A DNA stretch of 64,000 bases from Chitinophagaceae bacterium (GTDB lineage: Bacteria > Bacteroidota > Bacteroidia > Chitinophagales > Chitinophagaceae), in assembly GCA_022843585.1 (NCBI GenBank), contig JALHNJ010000002.1, positions 186,001 through 250,000 on the forward strand. The letters run 5' to 3'. The translations under genes were made by a program, and so were the position numbers. Below, piece by piece: positions 45,932-54,523 of this stretch. A model generated the notes under the pieces. That model was not told the DNA's origin, did not search any database, and worked only from the letters and a program-made list of their open reading frames with translations. Every line of letters starts with the position of its first letter. The stretch's first letter is position 1.

Positions 45932-46579
45932 ATGCCAGCCACTCTTTTTTGCAAACCCCTGCCGGGAATGCTTTCCCATGAACTCTTATTTTATTTGAGC
46001 AACAAACATCAAAACAACACGATTGCTTTCCGGTCTCTCGATCTGTCGACTGACTTAGATACGATTCATCAGTGGGTCAATCAGCCTTATACCCGCCGCT
46101 ATTGGCAACTCAATGTTGACACAGATTCCTTGCATACCACCTATCGTACCATGCTGGATAATCCCTTGGCACATTCCTTTATCGGCTTATTCAACAACCA
46201 ACTGGCTTGTCAAATTGATTGTTATGCCGTAGCAGCGGATGAATTAAAAGAACATGTTGATCCTTCACCTGGCAACTGCGGTTTACATATTTTGATGTGT
46301 CCACCAAGAGAATTACAAAAAGGATTAACCGAAAACATGCTCAGGGCTTTTAGTAAATTCTTTTTCTCCTTTGGTGCTGCACAAACATTATATGGTGAAC
46401 CTGATCACCGCAACACTGCTGCTAATCTTGCAGCTAAACGATCAGGTTTTGAATTTCAAAAAACTATTCAGCTCTCGTATAAAACAGCTAACCTCTATTC
46501 CATTACCCGTGCACAATTTTTCAGCTGTCATCCCGAGTGCAACGAGGGATCTTCTATAAATCATTCAATAAACAAATAA
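45932..46579 (+). CDS. GNAT acetyltransferase of hydroxamate siderophore synthesis
   Basis: 215 residues. It aligns in pattern with IucB/RhbD-type N-hydroxylysine acyltransferases: HQWVNQPYTRRYWQLNVD, LACQIDCYAVAADELKEHVD, GLHILMCPPRELQKGLTENM and YGEPDHRNTAAN. The enzyme would acylate a hydroxylated diamine to make a hydroxamate. The C-terminal tail (CHPECNEGSS and beyond) is encoded by a dispersed repeat at 46527, so the native end was probably replaced. First gene of the rightward set. Confidence 0.8.
   Translation: MPATLFCKPLPGMLSHELLFYLSNKHQNNTIAFRSLDLSTDLDTIHQWVNQPYTRRYWQLNVDTDSLHTTYRTMLDNPLAHSFIGLFNNQLACQIDCYAVAADELKEHVDPSPGNCGLHILMCPPRELQKGLTENMLRAFSKFFFSFGAAQTLYGEPDHRNTAANLAAKRSGFEFQKTIQLSYKTANLYSITRAQFFSCHPECNEGSSINHSINK
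46527..46552. repeat. Dispersed GTCATCCCGAG...GAGGGATCT repeat, copy 1
   Basis: 26 nt closely matching copies at 63579-63605 and 63631-63657. It forms a hairpin (TCCCGAG... / ...GAGGGA). Here it lies in frame in the end of the acetyltransferase gene. Confidence 0.75.
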
Positions 46580-46581
46580 CT

Positions 46582-47802
46582 ATGACCAATAATCCTACAA
46601 CTCAACTAAGCCCGGACGGATATTTCACGAGGGCTGCGAAGCAACCGAGTGGAATGGCCGGTAGGGCAAGAATAATTTCATTCGATCTCGCCAGAGGCTT
46701 CACCGTTCTCATAATGCCTTCCATTCATGTTTGTATGTTTTACAGCACAATACCTGTACAACAATCATTACTTGGTGACATCCTCGGCTTCATTGCTGAA
46801 GGCCCCGGAGCACAATTATTTATGTTGCTCATGGGAGTATTCTTTGCCCTGCAATTGAAACCCTTGTCGACCGCCGCCGGCGGCGGTCGACAAAAAAAAT
46901 GGTTCAGTCAAATGACTTCGCCAGTATTTAAAAGAGCTTTATTATTATTCATTGCAGCATATGCATTAAATATTTTAAAATTCATTATTCCATTAGGTCT
47001 TGGACTACTGCCTGAAAATTTATTAATGGAACTACAACTCAAAAATGATTTCACTTCCGTTACTTTCTTTTTGTTAATCGGTGACATCCTGCATTTCGCA
47101 GCCATTGCGTACATTATTCTTTTCATTCTCACACGCACCAGGTATTATCCTTACATCTCTCTGGCACTTGCTATAGCAATACTATTTTTCTCCCCTTATA
47201 TCTGGGATGTGAAAACGAATATTGCTTTTGTGGATCAACTGCTCAATTTATTCAACGGTCATCCACCACAAACTTTTTTTCCAGTCTTTCCGTGGTTAGT
47301 GTATCCATTAATAGGTTTGACATTGGGTTATTTATTAAAGCAGGTAAACAATAATTACTTACTAAAGAAAACAGGTATCTCCGGAATAGGCATTATGATA
47401 ATTTCTTTTTGTTTTCCCGACACCTCACACCTGACAACTGACTACCTGCCATTCTATCGCACTGAACCAGCCGACACTTTATTTCATGTAGGATTTGTAT
47501 TAGTATGGTTATCCATTTTTCATTGGCTATCCAAAAAGATTCCACCCAATCATTTATTCAGGCTCATAACCTTTTGCAGCAAAAACATTACATCGATATA
47601 TATCATTCAATGGATACTCATTTGCTGGTGCATGGCTTTCACTGGTTATTTACAATTGAACATGACTCAAACAATCTGTTGGATGACTGGCATCACCAGC
47701 ATTACCTTGCTATTGACGCATGCTTTAAAGAAATCAACTCCCGGCTCACGACTCACGACTCACGACTCATCACAAAACTCCGAACTCAAAACCCCGAACT
47801 AA
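46582..47802 (+). CDS. Polytopic membrane acyltransferase-like protein (HGSNAT/DUF1624-like)
   Basis: 406 residues from the ATG at 46582. About ten hydrophobic spans, with ISFDLARGFTVLIMPSIHVC near the start, a pattern of heparan-alpha-glucosaminide N-acetyltransferase-type membrane proteins. It sits between the two siderophore enzymes and could export or acylate a precursor; role inferred. A 30-bp perfect palindrome is embedded in the codons of an early cytoplasmic loop (residues STAAGGGRQ). Near its end three 7-bp repeats lie (47745-47768). Confidence 0.65.
   Translation: MTNNPTTQLSPDGYFTRAAKQPSGMAGRARIISFDLARGFTVLIMPSIHVCMFYSTIPVQQSLLGDILGFIAEGPGAQLFMLLMGVFFALQLKPLSTAAGGGRQKKWFSQMTSPVFKRALLLFIAAYALNILKFIIPLGLGLLPENLLMELQLKNDFTSVTFFLLIGDILHFAAIAYIILFILTRTRYYPYISLALAIAILFFSPYIWDVKTNIAFVDQLLNLFNGHPPQTFFPVFPWLVYPLIGLTLGYLLKQVNNNYLLKKTGISGIGIMIISFCFPDTSHLTTDYLPFYRTEPADTLFHVGFVLVWLSIFHWLSKKIPPNHLFRLITFCSKNITSIYIIQWILICWCMAFTGYLQLNMTQTICWMTGITSITLLLTHALKKSTPGSRLTTHDSSQNSELKTPN
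46864..46893. repeat. 30-bp perfect palindrome inside a coding region
   Basis: TTGTCGACCGCCGCC joined to its reverse complement GGCGGCGGTCGACAA, followed by A-rich sequence. Much more GC-rich than the surrounding gene. In frame, encoding LSTAAGGGRQ. Confidence 0.85.
47745..47768. repeat. Tandem 7-bp repeat CTCACGA
   Basis: Three full copies and a partial fourth near the 3' end of the membrane protein gene. A unit of 7 is not a multiple of 3, so slippage would shift the frame and change the C-terminus. Confidence 0.7.
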
Positions 47803-47805
47803 CTT

Positions 47806-49041
47806 ATGCCTCCCGAAAAAGTATATGACATCATCGGTATTGGTATTGGTCCTTTTAATTTAGGCCTTGCCGCTCTCTGCTATGAATTACCTGAACTGAA
47901 TTGTTTATTCATTGACCAAAATGAAAACTTTAACTGGCATCCGGGTATGATGCTTCCGTCTGCAAGGTTACAAGTGCCGTGGTATGCTGATTTGGTTTCA
48001 CTCGCCAGCCCTTGCAGTAAGTTTATTTATATGAACTACCTGCATGAAAAACAGAAGCAATTTCATTTTGGAATAACTGATCCCTCGTTTATTAAACGCA
48101 GCAGGTATAATGATTACTGTCGTTGGGTAGGTGAGCAATTACCGTCTTTACAATTCTCCACAACTTGCATCAGCATAGAAAAAGAAAATCAATTCTATCG
48201 TGTAAAAACAAACAAAGGTTCTTACTTAACGCAGAAAATAATTTTAGGTACAGGAACGGTGCCATTTATACCAGAGTTTGGTCAGAAAGCCAATGAAAAC
48301 ATTTTTCATTCATGTAATTATTTATTCCGGAAAGAAACTATCCTGCAACGAAACGCCATAACCATTGTTGGAAGCGGTCAAAGTGCAGCGGAGATTTTTT
48401 ATGATCTGCTGCAGTCTTACAAAGGCAAACTAAACTGGTTCACCAGATCTGCCCGTTTTTATCCGATGGACTATTCTAAATTAACGTTGGAGATGAGTAC
48501 ACCGGACTATATTGATTATTTTTTTTCATTACCTGAGCGAAAGAAACAAACAGTTTTGAAAAATCAGGACGCCCTCTACAAAGGCATTAATCAATGTCTC
48601 ATCAATGATATTTATGATATGCTGGATGAACTGGATTCACCCAATATTAATTTACAGTGCAACTGTGAATTAAAAAAGATCAGCGATGATTTGACACTTA
48701 CTTTTCTGCATACGGAGGAGGAAAGAACCTTCCTGCATGAAACCAGCTCCCTTATATTGGCGACTGGATATACAGCCAGTGTTCCCGATTGCATCAAACC
48801 TATTCGCCACCACATACAGTTAACCAAAGATGGATTATGTAAAGCCCACCGTAATTATTCCATTGATGATAACAACAGTATTTTTATTCAGAACGGCGAA
48901 CAACAAACACACGGCTTCAATGCATCTGACCTTAGCCTTGGTCCATACCGTAATGCAGTTATACTAAATACTATTCTCGGATATGAACATTACAAGATTG
49001 AAAAGAATATCACTTTTCAAACTTTCGGATTACCCCAATAA
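47806..49041 (+). CDS. L-lysine/L-ornithine N-monooxygenase (SidA/IucD/PvdA family)
   Basis: 411 residues. FAD motif IIGIGIGPFNLGLAAL at the N-terminus, then the NADPH-binding motif IVGSGQSAAEIFYDLL near residue 187, and SLILATGYTASVPD near residue 318, all of this family. It hydroxylates the terminal amine of a diamine or amino acid as the first step of hydroxamate siderophore synthesis. It starts 3 nt after the membrane protein gene. A NIS-type synthetase is not in the window. Confidence 0.9.
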   Translation: MPPEKVYDIIGIGIGPFNLGLAALCYELPELNCLFIDQNENFNWHPGMMLPSARLQVPWYADLVSLASPCSKFIYMNYLHEKQKQFHFGITDPSFIKRSRYNDYCRWVGEQLPSLQFSTTCISIEKENQFYRVKTNKGSYLTQKIILGTGTVPFIPEFGQKANENIFHSCNYLFRKETILQRNAITIVGSGQSAAEIFYDLLQSYKGKLNWFTRSARFYPMDYSKLTLEMSTPDYIDYFFSLPERKKQTVLKNQDALYKGINQCLINDIYDMLDELDSPNINLQCNCELKKISDDLTLTFLHTEEERTFLHETSSLILATGYTASVPDCIKPIRHHIQLTKDGLCKAHRNYSIDDNNSIFIQNGEQQTHGFNASDLSLGPYRNAVILNTILGYEHYKIEKNITFQTFGLPQ

Positions 49042-49051
49042 ATCAAAGAAC

Positions 49052-49312
49052 TTATTTCAACATCTCTACTTCCAGCACCCCCGGCAATTTCTCCAGCAGA
49101 TCCACCGTCCGGCCAATCCGGTCTTTTTCCACCTGGCAATGAATGATAGCTGTTGCTTCACCATTTCTATACCGGTGCATCTGTAAATTGTCAATCGGGA
49201 TATGACGGTCCTGGAAAAACATCGCCAGCTTTTTCAATGTCTCCACCGGCTCACTGATATGCAGGGTGAAAGCGCAGGTTTTATGAATGATAACAGGTGT
49301 CAGTGGATTCAT
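49052..49312 (-). CDS. Small ACT-domain-like protein
   Basis: 86 residues. The order beta-alpha-beta-beta-alpha-beta can be traced: IHKTCAFTLHISEPVETLKK, PIDNLQMHRYRNGEATAIIH and RIGRTVDLLEKLPGVLEVEM; typical of an ACT regulatory domain as found beside biosynthetic enzymes. The ligand is unknown. It overlaps the RteC-like gene by 4 nt and lies last of three leftward genes. Confidence 0.65.
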   Translation of the reverse strand: MNPLTPVIIHKTCAFTLHISEPVETLKKLAMFFQDRHIPIDNLQMHRYRNGEATAIIHCQVEKDRIGRTVDLLEKLPGVLEVEMLK

Positions 49313-49905
49313 ATATTCTTACTTGCTTCATTTTCAGCTTTGCTCTTGTCTGCACCAATCGCAATTAATTCTTCCAGTATAAACTGCTCATACTTTTTAA
49401 TAGCATAATAGGTTGCCAGCTGCTTATCATACAAACATCTGGAAGGATCATCTTCCATTCGTTTAAACCAACAGTGATCATTCACAGTACTACCAGCAAT
49501 CATATATTCATAAAAAGCAAGGTTCTCCCGGCTGAATTTGCTCATGCGTTGCAATTGCCTGCGGTAAAAACTTTCCAGCTCGGCCGGTTCCTGCCGGCCG
49601 GTCATGTCTTTGAACATTCCCGCATGATAACAATAGGTGAAATATTCTGCTTCTCCTGTAAATAAAGGTTTGATCTTTTTGAAGAATAAGATTTCATCGG
49701 TCTCCGAACCGAATTGATACCCGCTGACATCCCTTGCCAGTTGGGTGATATAGTTAGTGGCAATTTCAAAACAAGATTCCAATTCCTCTTCCCGGCCCAG
49801 CCCCTTGGCCCGGCAAAGCTTAATATCGTTGAGCAAATCTTCATAGAAGCTGATGCTTCTAATGAGGAACGAACCCGAAGTTGAAGGAACCTGGATAGTT
49901 GCCAT
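49309..49905 (-). CDS. rteC: RteC-family protein
   Basis: 198 residues. EILFFKKIKPLFTGEAEYFT is the conserved RteC region; the rest is helical. RteC of CTnDOT controls excision and transfer genes; whether this chromosomal-looking copy regulates the nearby ICE is not shown. The gene is followed by the ACT-like gene with a 4-nt overlap (ATGA). Confidence 0.75.
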   Translation of the reverse strand: MATIQVPSTSGSFLIRSISFYEDLLNDIKLCRAKGLGREEELESCFEIATNYITQLARDVSGYQFGSETDEILFFKKIKPLFTGEAEYFTYCYHAGMFKDMTGRQEPAELESFYRRQLQRMSKFSRENLAFYEYMIAGSTVNDHCWFKRMEDDPSRCLYDKQLATYYAIKKYEQFILEELIAIGADKSKAENEASKNI

Positions 49906-49928
49906 ATTGCTGATCGTTGGTTAACGGT

Positions 49929-50333
49929 TTATTTGCTACTAAACCACCTATACTGTTGCTCCAATATCCTGCCTAATTTTTTTTTCAACAATTCTTTATA
50001 ATAATCGGACACCGGTATCCGCTTGTTTTGTATAACAAGAAAGTATCGTTCTATCCTCCTTACCTTGTCCAGCGAAACAATATGCGAACGGTGTACCCGG
50101 ACAAAATCATTCTCCGGTAACTCCTGCAACAGTTCCTGCAAACTATGATAGGTAATATATTCCCGGCTTACTGTATGAATCCTTGTTTCCATTCCATACT
50201 TTTCAATATGTACAATAGATTCCATGGGAATATTCTCCAGTCTTCCTTTGCTGATAAAGCAAATGGATTCCACCGGTTTATAGATCAGTAATTGTTTATT
50301 TCGTAATAATTCCTTTTCCATTTTTTTATCCAT
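49929..50333 (-). CDS. LytTR DNA-binding domain protein
   Basis: 134 residues. A short N-terminal part is followed by the LytTR domain: ICFISKGRLENIPMESIVHI, YHSLQELLQELPENDFVRVH and RSHIVSLDKVRRIER. There is no receiver domain, so it is a stand-alone regulator. It precedes the RteC-like gene by 23 nt in the same direction, and may be in the same operon. Confidence 0.85.
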   Translation of the reverse strand: MDKKMEKELLRNKQLLIYKPVESICFISKGRLENIPMESIVHIEKYGMETRIHTVSREYITYHSLQELLQELPENDFVRVHRSHIVSLDKVRRIERYFLVIQNKRIPVSDYYKELLKKKLGRILEQQYRWFSSK

Positions 50334-50341
50334 TCCATTTA

Positions 50342-50366
50342 CTCCCCCTTTAGGGGGCTGGGGGGC
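50342..50366. repeat. Dispersed hairpin repeat, copy F
   Basis: CCCCCTTTAGGGGGCTGGGGGG, in the noncoding stretch between the LytTR gene and the dsbD operon. Same family as copies at 14406-26193. Confidence 0.6.
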
Positions 50367-50479
50367 AAAAATGAGGGGAAGCTCTGCTTATACTTCCCCT
50401 CTGCAAAAACTAACTGCCCGACTGCTTCCGGGTCTTGCTTATGAGAAAACGATCTTTCATCCTGAGCCATTTTATTAGC

Positions 50480-50530
50480 AAAAAAAGAGGGAGACCAACA
50501 ACTTTAGCCTTGCGGCCTCCCGTCTCTTTC
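50480..50530 (-). terminator. Rho-independent terminator of the dsbD/sus operon
   Basis: On the minus strand GGGAGGCC pairs with GGTCTCCC (one G-T pair) across a 17-nt loop, followed by CTCTTTTTTT. It lies about 70 nt after the dsbD stop. The remaining part of 50334-50601 shows no gene. Confidence 0.6.
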
Positions 50531-50601
50531 TTTAAGTGTATGAGGATGGCTTAGAAAAACCTTCCGTTTGGACACTGGACTTTAAGATCACATGAGAAAA
50601 C

Positions 50602-52602
50602 TCATTTCCCTACAACAGCCATACCTTTTCCATTGGCTGCTGCTCCACAATTCAGCCATGCCGCATATTCTTTTACATCCGGTGTATAACCAACCGGGTG
50701 ATTCAGTAATTGTTCCTCCTGATTCAATACCACATACAGGGGTTGTGTCACCTGTTTAAAATTTTCGGCCTGGAAAGTGGCCCATTTATCGCCCATTGTC
50801 TTGATATACTTTTCCGTTCCGTCTTTGGCTACATGGGTAAAACGCTCCGCTGCCGGCAAGTTTTTCCGATCATCCACGTACAATGATACAAGTATGAATT
50901 TTTCTTCGATAATAGCTTTGATCTCCGGTTTGGTCCAAACCTGTTCTTCCATTTTGCGACAATTCACACAAGCCCAACCGGTAAAATCAATCAGCATCGG
51001 TTTGCCTGTTTGCCTGGAAAGTGCCAGTGCCTTTTCATAATCATTGATCACATCAGGCTCTATGCCTTTGCCCTGTACATTATCTTTTCCATACACACTA
51101 TATGATAAAGGCGGGGCAAAACCGCTCAATAATTTAAGGTTGGCATACTTGGTTTGCGTAACCCCCGGCACCAGGTAAAGGGCAAAGGCAAAAACAGAAA
51201 TAGCGATCACTTTCCGTGGCCAGCCATTTTTTTTGGGCGGCACTTTATCAGCATTGTGTAAAGCCACCAGTCTTTCATTTTTATTATCGAATACGCCGAA
51301 TAAATACAGTACCAGCCCAATGGCAATAACCAGCCATAAACCAATAAAGACCTCCCTTTTTAAAATACCCCAGTGCTCTACCAAATCGGCATTGCTCAGG
51401 AATTTGATGGCCAGTGCCAGTTCAACAAAGGCCAGCGATTTCTTTACCGTCTCCATCCAGCCGCCACTTTTAGGCAATGCCTTTAACCATTGGGGAAACA
51501 TCGCAAATAAGGCAAAGGGCAAAGCCAGGGCTAAACCAAAACCTCCCATACCGGCAGTTAGTTGCCAGGCACCGCCGCTGGAAGACATTGAACCAACCAG
51601 CAATGATCCCAGTATGGGACCGGTACAGGAAAAAGATACCGTGGCCAGTGTCAGGGCCATAAAAAAAATGCCGCCGGTACTTTTCAGTCCACTCTTTTTT
51701 CCTGCTGTATTTGCCAGGGCTGAAGGAAGCTTTATTTCAAAGAGGCCAAAAAAGGATAAGGCGAAAAAAAGAAAGATGAAAAAGAAAGCCACGTTCACCC
51801 AGGCATTCGTTGAAATCGTATTCAATATTTCAGGATTGATATTGCCCAGCAAATGAAAGGGTGTACTGGCAGCGAGGTAGATCAGCACTATAAACAAACC
51901 ATACAATATTCCATTTCGGATTCCCTGTTGCCTGCTGGCTGATTGATGAGTAAAAAAAGATATGGTGACCGGCAACATCGGGAACACACAGGGTGTAAGC
52001 AGGGCTATCAAACCACCCATAAATCCTAATAAGAAAATACTGCCAATACCTTTCTCTCCCTGTTGTTCTTCCCCACAATCATTCACCGGTGCATCCAATT
52101 TGATTGAAGATAGCATTAATGAATTGTTTGGTTCCGCAACATCGATTAAGCCAGCCACCTGCATCTTCAACTTTTCGGAGATGGGCAGAAATTCCTTGCC
52201 ATTCCCTATAAAGGCTTCTATCCTGGCCATACCAACTGATCCATTACCGTTGACTCTTACCCGCTGCGTCCATATCACAGTATTCTTAAATGCTTTCATT
52301 TTCTTACCAAAAACCGGATCAACAATATCTATGGGTTTCCCCTTCGTAAACAGCATCTGCAAAGGTTGTACATCGCCTTCTTCAAAATAAACCTGAACCC
52401 CGGCAATTTCTTCGGTTGGGTTATCGGCATAAAGCCACCAACCGTCTTGCAGTTTTGCTTCGAGATAAAACGCAAACTCGGTTTCACTGGTCCTTTCAAG
52501 CCCAGACACCAATTTGACCGGCTTATCCTGGCATATTCCTATTAGTGAAAACAATATGAACAGTATGGACAAAATAATCCTCATACGGCAGAACCGTTTC
52601 AT
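50602..52602 (-). CDS. dsbD: DsbD-type protein-disulfide reductase / cytochrome c biogenesis protein
   Basis: 666 residues. An N-terminal signal peptide and periplasmic domain are followed by about eight membrane helices (LLGFMGGLIALLTPCVFPML is typical of DsbD). A C-terminal thioredoxin domain has DFTGWACVNCRKMEEQVW with CVNC at about residue 544. It carries electrons from cytoplasm to periplasm. It is last in the operon after a separate DsbD N-terminal-like protein and a TlpA-like protein. Confidence 0.9.
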   Translation of the reverse strand: MKRFCRMRIILSILFILFSLIGICQDKPVKLVSGLERTSETEFAFYLEAKLQDGWWLYADNPTEEIAGVQVYFEEGDVQPLQMLFTKGKPIDIVDPVFGKKMKAFKNTVIWTQRVRVNGNGSVGMARIEAFIGNGKEFLPISEKLKMQVAGLIDVAEPNNSLMLSSIKLDAPVNDCGEEQQGEKGIGSIFLLGFMGGLIALLTPCVFPMLPVTISFFTHQSASRQQGIRNGILYGLFIVLIYLAASTPFHLLGNINPEILNTISTNAWVNVAFFFIFLFFALSFFGLFEIKLPSALANTAGKKSGLKSTGGIFFMALTLATVSFSCTGPILGSLLVGSMSSSGGAWQLTAGMGGFGLALALPFALFAMFPQWLKALPKSGGWMETVKKSLAFVELALAIKFLSNADLVEHWGILKREVFIGLWLVIAIGLVLYLFGVFDNKNERLVALHNADKVPPKKNGWPRKVIAISVFAFALYLVPGVTQTKYANLKLLSGFAPPLSYSVYGKDNVQGKGIEPDVINDYEKALALSRQTGKPMLIDFTGWACVNCRKMEEQVWTKPEIKAIIEEKFILVSLYVDDRKNLPAAERFTHVAKDGTEKYIKTMGDKWATFQAENFKQVTQPLYVVLNQEEQLLNHPVGYTPDVKEYAAWLNCGAAANGKGMAVVGK

Positions 52603-52653
52603 TTCTAAATTTTTAATTGATGCTGATTTCTACTACCTAAATATCAGGTAGTC

Positions 52654-53103
52654 TTATTCCAATCTTATACTAAACTGCACAGCCTGCGGCGGTGTACATT
52701 GTTGCTCATTACAAGCCATATACTCTATACTTCCGCTGATACTAGTTTTTGCTTTTGCTTTCAGCTTGACAGTCTGCACAAAATCCGCATTGCCTTCAAA
52801 ATATTTGACCGTCACGTCAAACACATCTTCATACTTGCTCACTATCTTACCACTCTCTTTTGTTTTGCCTTCGATGTTTATCAACGGATTTTTATTGAAG
52901 CTGATTGTTGTTGGCAATGCACCTCCTTCCTTGCTGGTTTGGCTGTAGATATGCCAGGAGTTTTGCACTGCTGGTGTCAGGTGGATTTCATAAATTTTAT
53001 CTGAAATCTTCTTTGCAGTGAAACTCCATTTGACCACATCATCCTGAGATCTGCTTACAAGACCAATATTGATCAATAATAATACTATCGCAATCTTTTT
53101 CAT
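52654..53103 (-). CDS. DsbD N-terminal-domain-like periplasmic protein
   Basis: 149 residues. Signal peptide (MKKIAIVLLLINIGLVSRS) then an immunoglobulin-like body with YMACNEQQCTPPQAV, the C...C redox pair of DsbD-N domains. It would exchange electrons with the neighbouring DsbD. It is 51 nt from dsbD and 5 nt after the TlpA-like gene. Confidence 0.75.
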   Translation of the reverse strand: MKKIAIVLLLINIGLVSRSQDDVVKWSFTAKKISDKIYEIHLTPAVQNSWHIYSQTSKEGGALPTTISFNKNPLINIEGKTKESGKIVSKYEDVFDVTVKYFEGNADFVQTVKLKAKAKTSISGSIEYMACNEQQCTPPQAVQFSIRLE

Positions 53104-53108
53104 TCGCC

Positions 53109-54491
53109 TTATTTTTTAGGGTCTCTGATTACAATCGCCGGCATTTCCTTTTCTCCCTTTTCTAAAATCAAGCCTTGCTTAGCCAGTGCTTTTACAATAT
53201 CTTCCAAATCGGTCATCATGGCATCAATCTCAACATCAACCTTGAAATCTATTCCCGTTTCATCGATAAAGGGGGGTACTTGCTGATGATACCCTGATAT
53301 GAGCTGTATAATTCTCTGAATTGATACATTTTTTAAACTATATCCAGCATGACTACCATCCACTACCTCTTTCTCTGATTTACTTTTTAATTTTTCCTTT
53401 GCAGCACTACTAACTTTCAATGACCAGTATGGCACTTTGGGGTTTTCTATCCCGGCATCGTAACCAAAATAATTTTTTAAATCTCTTTGCATCACTTCCA
53501 TCAGATATTTTCTGGTTGCCTTTTCAGGGGGGACTATCAAACTGTAATTAAAAAGGTTTTCCCCACTTTGGAAATCGTACTTGAACAAAGACGGATCCGC
53601 AAGTTTTAAAACCGGCAAATGATAAAACGTGCCATATTTATTCCCTATATCAATTCCCTCACCGCAATATGCGTATTCATATAGCCATTCCAGAATTGCA
53701 CCCGTAACATCGAATCTCCCGGTTCCCTTTCCCAATTCACTATCAATAAAGCCATCGATACGAAAAGGAACATATTGTTTTACAGTTAGTTTAAAAACTG
53801 AGAGTAGTGATCTATGTAGAAAATCAGTAGGATTACCTCCGTTACCGTCAATTAATAAAGGTTTAGAATTCGTATACGAATTCATTATACTATCAATCCC
53901 TGTAATGCTTCTGTCTAAAAAATCAAAATCCTTATCTCCAAGAAATAAAGCTATGTTTTCGGCGGTGAAATCTGAACTAGCTGTAACAGCCTTAACTATT
54001 CCCTTACTATTAATCCAAATAAGACAGGGAACATATTCTATACCCCAGTTGTCAAATAATTTGGATTCGTAGGTTACGGGTAAATTGAGCTGTAATTTAT
54101 TCTTAAACTTCTCATAAACGACTTCAATACCATCAGCCATCCTGGTATCTCCAATGAGTATAATTTCCAATTTACCTTTAAACTTTGCCTGCAGTTCATT
54201 AATCTTTGGAAAACTTGCAAAACAAGAACTACAATTTTTTGAAAAAAAATCCAGCACCACCCATTTTCCAGTAATATCTTTGTTTGAAATTCTTCTTTGA
54301 GGATAATATCTTACATTACTTAGTTCAAACTCAGGTATTACCTTCCCTAATTCGGGGTATTGAGACCGGTTTGCATCTTGGGCACCTGAGGCCATGCAAA
54401 TTGTGAGTCCACCAAACAATGTTACTCCCCATCTTATTTTCCTCATATTCATCAATGTTTTTGCGATTTTTAATTTTAACTGGAGATTCAT
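53109..54491 (-). CDS. TlpA-like thioredoxin with C-terminal DUF3738-like domain
   Basis: 460 residues from the ATG at 54491 (a GTG at 54518 is less likely). After a signal region the thioredoxin domain has VLDFFSKNCSSCFASFPKIN (CSSC) and later LIWINSKGIVKAVTASSDF. The last 80 residues (VPPFIDETGIDFKVDVEIDA, LAKQGLILEKGEKEMPAIVI) resemble DUF3738/TIGR03435. It is typically found beside SusC/SusD in this phylum and probably folds or reduces imported or surface proteins. It follows SusD with a 32-nt gap from its preferred ATG. Confidence 0.75.
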   Translation of the reverse strand: MNLQLKLKIAKTLMNMRKIRWGVTLFGGLTICMASGAQDANRSQYPELGKVIPEFELSNVRYYPQRRISNKDITGKWVVLDFFSKNCSSCFASFPKINELQAKFKGKLEIILIGDTRMADGIEVVYEKFKNKLQLNLPVTYESKLFDNWGIEYVPCLIWINSKGIVKAVTASSDFTAENIALFLGDKDFDFLDRSITGIDSIMNSYTNSKPLLIDGNGGNPTDFLHRSLLSVFKLTVKQYVPFRIDGFIDSELGKGTGRFDVTGAILEWLYEYAYCGEGIDIGNKYGTFYHLPVLKLADPSLFKYDFQSGENLFNYSLIVPPEKATRKYLMEVMQRDLKNYFGYDAGIENPKVPYWSLKVSSAAKEKLKSKSEKEVVDGSHAGYSLKNVSIQRIIQLISGYHQQVPPFIDETGIDFKVDVEIDAMMTDLEDIVKALAKQGLILEKGEKEMPAIVIRDPKK

Positions 54492-54523
54492 CTCATTCCT
54501 GCAACATTTCTGAAACACAGAAA

